Positions 44,306 through 51,435 of a stretch of DNA of 64,000 bases are shown here, in pieces. The translations under genes were made by a program, and so were the position numbers. Each line of letters starts with the position of its first letter. Positions within the stretch are counted from its first letter, which is position 1. A model generated the notes under the pieces. The model saw nothing but the letters and a program-made list of their open reading frames with translations, was not told where the DNA came from and did not search any database. The stretch is from Chloroflexota bacterium (lineage in GTDB: Bacteria > Chloroflexota > Anaerolineae > Anaerolineales > UBA4823), in NCBI GenBank assembly GCA_029782365.1, contig JAKOUW010000168.1, forward strand, positions 31,514-95,513, read 5' to 3'.

Positions 44306-44683
44306 ATGAATACCTTTGCTGCGTTTGCTAGAAAAGACTACCTCAACCTGGAAACCTTTCGCAAGAATGGAACCGGGGTCAAAACCCCGGTCTGGTTTGT
44401 GCAAGATGGCGATGTGATTTATGTACGCACCATCGCCAACTCCGGAAAAATCAAGCGCATCCACAACACGAGCCTGGTGAACATTGCTCCATGCGCCATG
44501 GATGGCGCTCTGCTGGGCGAATGGCAGCCCGCCACGGCCCGTGAAATCAAAGATGCCAACGCCAATCAAAAAGTGGACAGGCTGCTGGATGCAAAATACG
44601 GTCTGATGAAAAAGGTGTTTGCTGTTGCATCAACTCTGCAGGGTCATCAGTACACCGTTTTGGAAATCACAAGCAGGCATTAA
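44306..44683 (+). CDS. PPOX-class flavin or F420-dependent oxidoreductase
   Basis: This 125-residue protein has the split beta-barrel pattern of the pyridoxamine-phosphate-oxidase-like group: FRKNGTGVKTPVWFV near the N-terminus, then IYVRTIANSGKIKRIHNT, which corresponds to the cofactor phosphate-binding segment. Short members of this type commonly use F420 or FMN; which is used here is not decided. It begins 10 nt after the ATPase stop and ends 1 nt before an alpha/beta hydrolase start, so the three genes are an operon. Confidence 0.85.
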   Translation: MNTFAAFARKDYLNLETFRKNGTGVKTPVWFVQDGDVIYVRTIANSGKIKRIHNTSLVNIAPCAMDGALLGEWQPATAREIKDANANQKVDRLLDAKYGLMKKVFAVASTLQGHQYTVLEITSRH

Positions 44684-44684
44684 C

Positions 44685-45653
44685 ATGGCGCGCCGCATAG
44701 GTAAGGTGCTCACAGGTTTGCTGGCGGTCAGCCTGCCGGCCGTCTTGCTCGGGCCGTTCCTGGTGCCGGTGCCGCCGCTGAAAGGCACCCGCTCGGCGGC
44801 GGCGCTGGCAGACGCGGACAGCCAGTTTGTGCGCATCCATGGGCTGGATGTGCATGTGAAAACAGCTGGCCAGGGTGAGCCAGCCCTCGTCTTGCTGCAC
44901 GGCTTTGGCGCCAGCCTGTATTCCTGGCAGGCGGTCATGCAGCCGCTCGGCCAATTGGGGCAGGTGATCGCCTATGACCGCACCGGCTTTGGACTGAGCG
45001 AACGCCCGTTGAGCTGGCAGGGCCAAAGCCCTTACAGCGCTACGGCGCAAATTGACCTGTTGGTCGGCCTGCTCGATCATTACCGGATTCGCCAGGCAGT
45101 GTTGGTCGGCAATTCGGCCGGCGGCACGCTGGCTGTACAGGCTGCCCTGGCGCACCCCGAGCGTGTGAAAGCGTTGATCCTGGTGGATGCGGCCATCTAC
45201 TCGGGCGGCGGCGCTTCCGCCTGGCTCGGTCCGTTGCTCCGCACGCCCCAAATGCGTCACCTGGGACCGTTGCTCGTCCGCCAGCTGCAGACGCGCGGCC
45301 CAGAGTTGGTCAGGCTGGCCTGGCACGACCCATCCCGCCTCAGCCCCGAGACGCTGGCGCTGTATGAAAAACCGCTGCAGGTGGATAATTGGGACAAGGC
45401 GCTGTGGGAATTCACCGCTGCCAGCCGCCCGTCCGGGCTGGCGCCGCGCCTGAGAGCGCTCACCCTGCCTGTGCTGGTCATCACCGGCGATGACGACCGC
45501 ATCGTGCCCACGCAGGAGAGCCTGCGCCTGGCAGGCGAACTGCCCAACGCCGAGCTGCAAGTGATCTCCCAGGCCGGGCATGTGCCTCACGAAGAACAGC
45601 CAGGAGCATTTTTGCAGGCGGTTCGAGCATTTTGGTCGAAAATCAATCCTTAA
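44685..45653 (+). CDS. Alpha/beta hydrolase with N-terminal membrane anchor
   Basis: The protein is 322 residues from the ATG 1 nt after the PPOX stop. An N-terminal hydrophobic segment (VLTGLLAVSLPAVLLGPFLV) is a signal anchor. The hydrolase core has LLHGFGASLYSW for the oxyanion hole, VLVGNSAGG with the nucleophile Ser, VITGDDDRIVP with the acid, and QAGHVPHEEQP with the His. It resembles the esterase/lactonase/haloperoxidase-like group; the substrate is unknown. No lipobox is seen. The next gene, an SUI1 protein, starts 8 nt downstream. Confidence 0.88.
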   Translation: MARRIGKVLTGLLAVSLPAVLLGPFLVPVPPLKGTRSAAALADADSQFVRIHGLDVHVKTAGQGEPALVLLHGFGASLYSWQAVMQPLGQLGQVIAYDRTGFGLSERPLSWQGQSPYSATAQIDLLVGLLDHYRIRQAVLVGNSAGGTLAVQAALAHPERVKALILVDAAIYSGGGASAWLGPLLRTPQMRHLGPLLVRQLQTRGPELVRLAWHDPSRLSPETLALYEKPLQVDNWDKALWEFTAASRPSGLAPRLRALTLPVLVITGDDDRIVPTQESLRLAGELPNAELQVISQAGHVPHEEQPGAFLQAVRAFWSKINP

Positions 45654-45661
45654 AGGTGAAT

Positions 45662-46003
45662 ATGTCCCACGAAGAAAACCGCACCGTTTGGTCATCCACA
45701 GAAGGCGATCTGCGCAAGAAAGCGGCCGCTCGCCCGGCAGGCAAATCCTCTCTGCCGCCCGATCAGCAAACGGTCTACCTCCACCGCGAGACCAAGGGCC
45801 GCGGCGGCAAAGGCGTGACGCTGCTCAAAGGCCTGGCTTTGAACGAGCCAGACCTGGCCGCCCTGGCCAAGACGCTTAAACAGGCCTGCGGCACCGGCGG
45901 CACCGTCAAAGACGGCGTCATCGAAATCCAGGGTGAGCAGCGCGAAAAAATCGCCGAAGTCCTGCGCAAGCTGGGCTATAAAGTCAAGCTGGCCGGAGGT
46001 TAA
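45662..46003 (+). CDS. SUI1/eIF1-family translation factor (YciH-like)
   Basis: The protein is 113 residues after AAAGGTGAAT. The SUI1 core is clear: VYLHRETKGRGGKGVTLLKGL, then LAKTLKQACGTGGTVKDG and IEIQGEQREKIAEVLRKLGY. Bacterial SUI1 proteins resemble eukaryotic eIF1 and can influence start-codon choice; their physiological role is debated. The N-terminal 35 residues are polar and basic. This is of interest beside genes here that look leaderless. It is last in the operon starting at the P-type ATPase. Confidence 0.93.
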   Translation: MSHEENRTVWSSTEGDLRKKAAARPAGKSSLPPDQQTVYLHRETKGRGGKGVTLLKGLALNEPDLAALAKTLKQACGTGGTVKDGVIEIQGEQREKIAEVLRKLGYKVKLAGG

Positions 46004-46058
46004 TAAATCCTGAAAACCCTGGCCAGGCGGGTAAATGCGGTTATAATTTTCACATACA

Positions 46059-46194
46059 ACCTTCGGGGCAGGGTGCGGAGGGCCTGGCGGTCCCCCTATT
46101 CCCGATCGGCGGTACAGCCCGCGAGCCTGGCGCAACGCCTGGCATGATCCGGTGGAACTCCGGAGCCGACGGTACAGTCCGGATGAAAGAAGGT
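46059..46194 (+). promoter_or_regulatory. FMN riboswitch (RFN element)
   Basis: The sequence matches the RFN consensus: CTTCGGGGCAGGGTG at the 5' side, TCCCGATCGGCGGTACAG, CCGGTGGAACTCCGGAGCC (helix with loop), GACGGTACAGTCCGGATG, and the closing GAAGGT pairing with ACCTTC. A TATAAT lies just upstream at 46042-46047. With the downstream terminator it should shut off ribXYZ when FMN is plentiful. Confidence 0.96.
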
Positions 46195-46254
46195 AACCAG
46201 CATACCTGGCTGCACGCCCGTGCGCCTGGCGTATGTGGTTTGACGATGTGCTTG

Positions 46255-46285
46255 AACGGCCCCGAAGCTTGTGCGGGCCGTTTTT
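46255..46285 (+). terminator. Riboswitch-controlled attenuator terminator
   Basis: AACGGCCC (46255-46262) pairs with GGGCCGTT (46275-46282) and is followed by a T-run. It ends only a few bases before the ATG of the permease gene at 46290. It is the expression platform of the FMN riboswitch and may also hide the translation start. Confidence 0.88.
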
Positions 46286-46289
46286 GTTT

Positions 46290-47087
46290 ATGAAGAAGAT
46301 GACTGAAAAAATTTTCGAAGGTTTCTTGCGCCACAGCCCTGCGATGGTGGTGATCTCGCTCGCTTTCGGCCTGCTGGGCTGGCAGATGCTGGCGCGCTTT
46401 GGCGGCATCCCGGCGTTCATGCTCCCGCCGCCAGCCCAGGTCTGGGAGCGCTTCATCAAGGCCCTGGCTGACGGCACCCTGCTGAGCAACGCCGCCTTCA
46501 CCCTGGTGGAAGTCTTAACCGGCATGGGGCTGGGGGTCGGCGTCGCCAGCGCCCTGGGGTACGGGGTGGCCAAATCCCGGCGCCTCGAACGCCTGCTGGA
46601 GCCGTATATCATCGCCAGCCAGTCCATCCCGGTGGTCGCCATCGCGCCGCTGCTGGTGATCTGGTTTGGCCCGGGACTGCTCTCCAAGGTCTTGATCTGC
46701 GCGTTGATCGTATTTTTCCCCATTCTGATCAACACCGTGGTCGGCATTCGCCTGGTGCCGGAAGATTTGCGCGACCTGCTGCGTTCTTTGCAAGCCAGCC
46801 GCTGGCAGATGTTTATTTTGCTCGAAGCGCCGGCTGCCCTGCCGGTTTTCCTGGCCGGCCTGCGCATCAGCGCCACGCTGTCGATCATCGGGGCTGTTGT
46901 GGGCGAGTTCACCGGCGCAGATCGCGGCCTGGGCTTTTTAATCAACGTGGCCGGCGGCATGTATGACCGGCCGCTGGTCTTCGTGGTGATCTTTACCCTG
47001 GTGGCCATGGCCATGAGCCTGTACGGCAGCGTGGTCTGGCTGGAAAGCCGCCTGGTCACCTGGCGCAAGACACCAACCATCAACTAA
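46290..47087 (+). CDS. ribX: ABC transporter permease for riboflavin (RibX type)
   Basis: The 265-residue BPD-type permease has about six spans; EAA-loop-like residues appear in LQASRWQMFILLEAPAALP. It belongs to the SsuC/ThiX group. The FMN riboswitch directly upstream and the NMT1/THI5-like binding protein next door identify the system as the RibXY(Z) riboflavin importer known from Chloroflexi. The ATG at 46290 adjoins the attenuator; an ATG 9 nt later is also possible, and neither has a clear binding site. The next gene starts 11 nt after the stop. Confidence 0.9.
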   Translation: MKKMTEKIFEGFLRHSPAMVVISLAFGLLGWQMLARFGGIPAFMLPPPAQVWERFIKALADGTLLSNAAFTLVEVLTGMGLGVGVASALGYGVAKSRRLERLLEPYIIASQSIPVVAIAPLLVIWFGPGLLSKVLICALIVFFPILINTVVGIRLVPEDLRDLLRSLQASRWQMFILLEAPAALPVFLAGLRISATLSIIGAVVGEFTGADRGLGFLINVAGGMYDRPLVFVVIFTLVAMAMSLYGSVVWLESRLVTWRKTPTIN

Positions 47088-47098
47088 GGAGTTTTTGC

Positions 47099-48085
47099 AT
47101 GCGATCCGTCAAACTGCTTGTGTTCATTCTCCCGGCTCTGCTGTTGGCAGCCTGCACGGCTGCCGCGCCCGCCGCGACGGCCACGCCGGTTGAACTGACT
47201 ACCATCCGCCTGCCGATGGGTTATATCCCCAACATCCAGTACGCGCCGTTTTATGTCGCCATCGAGCGGGGTTATTTCAAGGATGTTGGCATCAAGATCG
47301 ATTTCGATTACAGCCTGGAAACCAACGGCGTCCAGCTCGTGGGGGCCAACAACCTGCAGTTCGCCGTGGTTTCTGGCGAGCAGGTGCTCCTGGCTCGCGC
47401 CCAGCAGCTGCCTGTGGTCTATGTGATGGCCTGGTACCAGAATTACCCGGTGGCGGTCATCTCGAAGACCAGCCAGAACATTGTCCAGCCCGCCGACCTG
47501 AAAGGCAAGCGCATCGGGCTGCCCGGCCTGTTCGGCGCCAACTATATCGGTCTGCGCGCTTTGCTGGCAAATGCCGGCCTGAAGGAAAGCGATGTCAGCC
47601 TCACCTCGGTCGGGTTCAACCAGGTCGACATCCTGGCGACCGACCAACAGCAGGCCATTGTGGGATACACCACCAACGAGCCGGTGCAGCTCCAGGCGCA
47701 GGGTTACGCGGTGAACGTGATCAAAGTCAGCGACTATGTCCAACTGGCCGCCAACGGCCTGATCAGCAACGAAAGCACCATCCAGAACAACCCGGACCTG
47801 GTGCGCCGCATGGTGCAGGCCACCCTCAAAGGCATCCGCGACACGCTGGCAGACCCTGACACGGCGTACGAGATCAGCAAAAAATACGTGGATACGCTCG
47901 CCCAGGCGGATGAAAAAATTCAAAAACAGGTGTTGGCCGCCTCGCTGGAATATTGGAAGGCGGTCACCCCGGGGCAGTCCGATCGCAAAGCCTGGGAAAA
48001 TATGCAGCAGGTTCTGTTGGAAATGGGCCTGATGCCCCAGGCGCTCGACCTGGACAAGGCCTTCAGCAACGCCTTTATCAAGTGA
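47099..48085 (+). CDS. ribY: Riboflavin-binding lipoprotein of the ABC importer (RibY type)
   Basis: The protein is 328 residues. A lipoprotein signal (LLVFILPALLLAAC, lipobox Cys at about residue 18) is followed by a short linker and an NMT1/THI5-like binding domain (MGYIPNIQYAPFYVAIERGY, LKGKRIGLPGLFGANYIGL). It should capture riboflavin or a precursor outside the cell and deliver it to RibX. The FMN riboswitch makes a flavin ligand much more likely than thiamine pyrimidine. The ATPase gene begins 4 nt after its stop. Confidence 0.92.
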   Translation: MRSVKLLVFILPALLLAACTAAAPAATATPVELTTIRLPMGYIPNIQYAPFYVAIERGYFKDVGIKIDFDYSLETNGVQLVGANNLQFAVVSGEQVLLARAQQLPVVYVMAWYQNYPVAVISKTSQNIVQPADLKGKRIGLPGLFGANYIGLRALLANAGLKESDVSLTSVGFNQVDILATDQQQAIVGYTTNEPVQLQAQGYAVNVIKVSDYVQLAANGLISNESTIQNNPDLVRRMVQATLKGIRDTLADPDTAYEISKKYVDTLAQADEKIQKQVLAASLEYWKAVTPGQSDRKAWENMQQVLLEMGLMPQALDLDKAFSNAFIK

Positions 48086-48089
48086 GCGT

Positions 48090-48869
48090 ATGCCGCCCTG
48101 CAGTGAACTTACCGGCTTGCCTGTGCTGGACGCCCGCAACCTGACAGCCATTTTCCCGAACGGTAACGGCGGCCTGAAAGCCCTGGAAGACCTGTCCTTT
48201 TCAGTCTGCGGGGAAGAGTTTGTGTGTGTGCTGGGTCCTTCGGGCTGCGGGAAAACGACGCTGCTGCGCCTGCTGGCCGGCCTGCTGCCGCCCAGCATCG
48301 GGCAAGTGTTTTATCATGGCGAGCTGCTGCACGGGCCGCGCAGCAGCGTGGGCATTGTCTTCCAAAAGGCCAACCTGATGCCCTGGCGCACGGTGCTGCA
48401 GAATATCACCCTGCCGCTGGAAGTGGCGCATCTGCCCGCGGCGCAGGCTCGCCAGCGCGCCGCCGAGTTGATCGAGCTGGTTGGCTTGCAAAATTTCACC
48501 GACAGCCTGCCCGGCGACCTGTCTGGCGGTATGGCCCAGCGCGTGGCGATTGCCCGCGCCCTGGTGCACGATCCCGACCTGCTGCTGATGGATGAGCCTT
48601 TCGGCGCGCTGGATGCCTTGACGCGCGAGCGCATGGGCGCCGAGCTGCTGCGCCTGTGGGAGCTGCGCCGCAAAACGGTCATCATGGTGACGCATTCCAT
48701 CTCTGAGGCGCTGCTGCTGGCCGACCGTGTGTTGGTGCTCAGCGCGCGACCTGGCACGCTGCGCCTCGACCTGGCCGTAGAGCTGCCGCGCCCGCGCAGT
48801 CAGGAAATGCGCTACACCCCGGCGTTCCAGTCGCTGGCCCGTTATTTACGCTCGGCGATCGAAAATTAG
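48090..48869 (+). CDS. ribZ: ABC transporter ATPase of the riboflavin importer (RibZ type)
   Basis: The protein is 259 residues. Motifs in order: Walker A LGPSGCGKTTLLRLLAG, Q-loop VFQKANLMPWRTV, signature LSGGMAQRVAIARAL, Walker B LLLMDEPFGALD, and the switch His in VTHSISEALLLADR. This is the standard ATPase of the nitrate/sulfonate/thiamine-precursor type importers, and ends the FMN-riboswitch operon. A convergent deaminase gene lies only 4 nt beyond, with no terminator hairpin seen between. Confidence 0.94.
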   Translation: MPPCSELTGLPVLDARNLTAIFPNGNGGLKALEDLSFSVCGEEFVCVLGPSGCGKTTLLRLLAGLLPPSIGQVFYHGELLHGPRSSVGIVFQKANLMPWRTVLQNITLPLEVAHLPAAQARQRAAELIELVGLQNFTDSLPGDLSGGMAQRVAIARALVHDPDLLLMDEPFGALDALTRERMGAELLRLWELRRKTVIMVTHSISEALLLADRVLVLSARPGTLRLDLAVELPRPRSQEMRYTPAFQSLARYLRSAIEN

Positions 48870-48873
48870 ACCG

Positions 48874-49368
48874 TCAGAAAGCGCCTTTCTGGATATAACT
48901 CAGGCTGCGCGGGTCGTACTGCTGGAAAATCTCGATCGATTCGGCCTCCAACACACCGCCGAAGTAGCTTTTGACGTGCCGCCGCACGTAGGGATTGTGT
49001 TCGATGGTCAGGCGCGAATGCACCACCTGGTCTGGCAGGGCAAAAATGATGTGGGGGATATCCGCCATCACCGCCGCCCCCAGGCACATGGGACAGGGTT
49101 CAACGGTGGTGAATAAAATCGCCCGTTCGTAGTCGCGCCACAGGATCACGCCGCCGCTCAGGATGGCGTTCAACTCGGCGTGGCGCACCTGGTTGTGCAA
49201 TTCCTGGTGGCGCGCCCGGCCGCGGGCGATGATCTGCCCATCCACCACTACAACCGCGCCAATCGGAAGCTCACCGGCCTGCCCTGCTCGGTCAGCTTCC
49301 TCCAGGGCAGTGCGCATGTAAACCGCCAGGTCAAGATGTGCGAGTTCTGGTGCCAGGAAAGGATGCAT
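48874..49368 (-). CDS. Nucleoside/nucleobase deaminase of the CDA superfamily
   Basis: The 164-residue protein carries the zinc-site motifs VRHAELNAI (HAE, with the catalytic Glu) and VEPCPMCLGAAVM (PCxxC). It is in the TadA/guanine-deaminase-like group, but the TadA tRNA-binding C-terminal pattern was not confirmed; the tail (YFGGVLEAESIEIFQQYD) looks more like a free-base or nucleoside deaminase. It follows a GGDEF gene by 2 nt in the same operon, an unexplained pairing. Confidence 0.88.
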   Translation of the reverse strand: MHPFLAPELAHLDLAVYMRTALEEADRAGQAGELPIGAVVVVDGQIIARGRARHQELHNQVRHAELNAILSGGVILWRDYERAILFTTVEPCPMCLGAAVMADIPHIIFALPDQVVHSRLTIEHNPYVRRHVKSYFGGVLEAESIEIFQQYDPRSLSYIQKGAF

Positions 49369-49370
49369 GG

Positions 49371-50048
49371 TTAAGACTCGATATCGTTCACGCCGTACTT
49401 GGTCAGCAAATCGTCCATCGCTTCGCGCAGCAGATCGGCTTCGCTGACGCCGCGCTCGGTGGCCAGGCCGGTCAGGCGCTCAAGCTGGGTCTGGGTGAAA
49501 TGGGCTGTCTTGGGGATCATACGCTCTTCGAAGGCCAGGCGCACCTGGTTGCGCCCGGCAACCTTGGCGCGGTACAGGGCATGATCGGCCTTGCGCATCA
49601 ATTCGGCGCAGGTGCGGCCGTCCACCGGGAAAGAGGCGACCCCGATGCTGGTAGACAGGTGATTGATTTCCCGCCCATCGCGCGTTTTCAGCGCCAGCCT
49701 ATCCACCGCTCTGCGGATTTGCTCCATCTCCAGGAAGGCCTGCTCGCGCTCCGCTCCAGGCAGCAGCAGGCAAAATTCGTCGCCGCCGTAGCGGTATGCC
49801 AGGGCGCCCTCGCCCACCTGCTCACGCACCAGGTTCGCCAGCGCCACCAACAAATCGTCGCCGGCCGCGTGGCCGAAATTATCATTGACGACTTTGAAAC
49901 GGTCGATATCGAACATCGCCAGGGAGAGGGGCTGGTCGCCTGCGCTGGAGCGCGCCTCTTCGAGAAGCTGGCTGAAATTATCTTGAAAGGCTTTGCGGTT
50001 CAGAAAACCGGTCAGCTCATCCTGTTGGCTGGAGTCGATTTGTATCAT
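49371..50048 (-). CDS. GGDEF diguanylate cyclase with a ribbon-helix-helix-like C-terminus
   Basis: The protein is 225 residues. The GGDEF domain spans about 8-172 (DELTGFLNRKAF, FDIDRFKVVNDNFGH, active site RYGGDEF at 86-92), so it should make c-di-GMP. No RxxD inhibitory site is seen five residues upstream of the active site. There is no sensory domain. The last 45 residues (HFTQTQLERLTGLATERG, then SEADLLREAMDDLL) look like a ribbon-helix-helix DNA-binding unit of the CopG/Arc type. Its start overlaps no other gene; the A+T-rich stretch upstream (50049-50139) holds the promoter. Confidence 0.88.
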   Translation of the reverse strand: MIQIDSSQQDELTGFLNRKAFQDNFSQLLEEARSSAGDQPLSLAMFDIDRFKVVNDNFGHAAGDDLLVALANLVREQVGEGALAYRYGGDEFCLLLPGAEREQAFLEMEQIRRAVDRLALKTRDGREINHLSTSIGVASFPVDGRTCAELMRKADHALYRAKVAGRNQVRLAFEERMIPKTAHFTQTQLERLTGLATERGVSEADLLREAMDDLLTKYGVNDIES

Positions 50049-50139
50049 ATCCTAATTCCTTTCAGTATTATAAAAATATAATATATCAACATATGATTTA
50101 AGTCAAGTATTAAAAAATAACAGAACAGGATATAATCAT

Positions 50140-50180
50140 CAAGGTGTGAACGGGCGACTTAGCTGCGCGTTCACACCTTG
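50140..50180. repeat. 13-bp perfect hairpin between GGDEF and RNase Z genes
   Basis: CAAGGTGTGAACG (50140-50152) pairs with CGTTCACACCTTG (50168-50180) over a 15-nt loop. It can terminate the leftward RNase Z transcript. On the plus strand TATAAT (50131-50136) sits directly before it and CTCTTTTTC follows, so a short antisense RNA is also conceivable. Confidence 0.6.
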
Positions 50181-50239
50181 AAATTCCTCTTTTTCGTTAA
50201 TAACCCTGCAGAGGTGTCAAGCAACCCCTCGAAATGACC

Positions 50240-51190
50240 TCAATCGTGGTCGAGCGCCTCGATTTTGTGCAGTTCTCCCCGCCGCACCTGGAAGGCATCA
50301 AAATCGCGCGCCACCACGGTCGCCGGGAAGATCGCCTGGGCTTCCGCCAGGATATCGCGTTCGCGGTAGCGGCGCGAGACGTGCGTCAGCACCAGGTTCT
50401 TCACCCCCACCCTGGCAGCCAGGCTGGCCGCATTGTAAGCCGTCATGTGGGCGAATTTTTGCGCCATTTCCGCTTCTTCATGGAGATAAGTCGCTTCCAT
50501 CACCAGCAGGTCAGCGTCGCGCGCTACATTCTCCAGCTCGTCGGTGCGCCCCAGGTCGCCGACATGCACCAGGCGGGTGCCCGGGCGGGCTGCGCCCAGC
50601 ACGTCGTCCGGCTGGATCACCCGGCCGTCATCCAGGGTGATGGCCTTGCCCTCCACCAGGTGGCGCCGCCAGGGGCCGGGCGGGATGTTCAGCGCCTCGG
50701 CCTTTTCCGGCAGGAACGGCCGGCGCTCTTTTTCCTCGAACAAAAAGCCGTAGCAGTCCGGCCCACGGTGCCAGACCGGGAAGGCCGTGACTTCGAAATC
50801 GTCGCCGGTGAAAATCACCCCGGGCGTGATCTCGTAAAAACGCAGATCCATGGGCGGCTCGGCGCCGCGCAGCACCACGCCGAAGATCAGCTCGCGGATG
50901 CGCTCCAGCGCCCAGCGCCCGCCGTAAATCTCCAGCTCGTCGATCGTCTCCCAACGCGAGAAGGTCGAGATCAGGCCAGCCAGTCCCAAAATATGGTCCA
51001 GGTGTCCGTGGGTGATCAAAATGCGGTTGAGCCGTTTAAAGCCCAGGCCAGAGTGCAGAATCTGGCGCTGTGTGCCCTCGCCGCAGTCGATCAGGAAGCG
51101 ATATTCATCGTGCATCACCACCTGCGCCGACAGGCCGCGGCGCACAGATGGTGCAGAGGCCGAAGTCCCGAGAAAAACCATTTCGAACAA
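50240..51190 (-). CDS. rnz: Ribonuclease Z
   Basis: The protein is 316 residues, the usual length for the short bacterial form. The metallo-beta-lactamase motif is ITHGHLDHILGL; further features are VFLGTSASAPSVRRG at the N-terminus, DCGEGTQRQIL, VHVGDLGRTDEL and LTHVSRRY. RNase Z trims the 3' trailer from tRNA precursors. The start is probably a TTG at 51190, as AAGGA lies 7 nt before it; an ATG three codons later lacks suitable spacing. It is a single gene bounded by hairpins on both sides. Confidence 0.93.
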   Translation of the reverse strand: MFEMVFLGTSASAPSVRRGLSAQVVMHDEYRFLIDCGEGTQRQILHSGLGFKRLNRILITHGHLDHILGLAGLISTFSRWETIDELEIYGGRWALERIRELIFGVVLRGAEPPMDLRFYEITPGVIFTGDDFEVTAFPVWHRGPDCYGFLFEEKERRPFLPEKAEALNIPPGPWRRHLVEGKAITLDDGRVIQPDDVLGAARPGTRLVHVGDLGRTDELENVARDADLLVMEATYLHEEAEMAQKFAHMTAYNAASLAARVGVKNLVLTHVSRRYRERDILAEAQAIFPATVVARDFDAFQVRRGELHKIEALDHD

Positions 51191-51288
51191 AGTACATTCC
51201 TTAGCGCTAAAATCGGTGATTATTGTACCTCAAGAAGCCTCGTACAGGGTGGTTGCATCCAGCCTGGCCTTGCCTTCCCCACCCCCTG

Positions 51289-51361
51289 CCCCCGCCCCGG
51301 GGCGGGGGATAAAGAAAATTGGGGTGTCAACGAACGGCAAAGCCGTTCGTTGACACCCCAA
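51289..51361. repeat. Two adjacent perfect inverted repeats upstream of ftsK
   Basis: CCCCCGCCCCGGGGCGGGGG (51289-51308) is a 20-nt perfect palindrome. Ten bases on, a 20-bp perfect stem starting TTGGGGTGTCAACG (51319-51338) and its mirror image (51342-51361) enclose the loop AAA. The long stem lacks a following T-run and looks like a REP- or MITE-type element rather than a simple terminator. Confidence 0.7.
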
Positions 51362-51421
51362 ACCCCTAGTGGGTATGCGGGCAGCTGCGCGGCCAGCACA
51401 TACCCCCGAATTTGTTTGTGC

Positions 51422-51427
51422 TATAAT
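51422..51427 (+). promoter_or_regulatory. -10 box of a probably leaderless ftsK transcript
   Basis: TATAAT ends 8 nt before the ATG at 51436 and 5 nt before an in-frame GTG at 51433, so transcription should begin at or within a base or two of the start codon. No ribosome binding site is present. No clear -35 hexamer was found. Confidence 0.5.
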
Positions 51428-51435
51428 CGCTCGTG

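Noticed and set aside
45692..48298. Long leftward frames across SUI1, ribX and ribY
   Set aside because: They are shadows caused by GC-rich codon use; the plus-strand genes and the FMN riboswitch explain the region.
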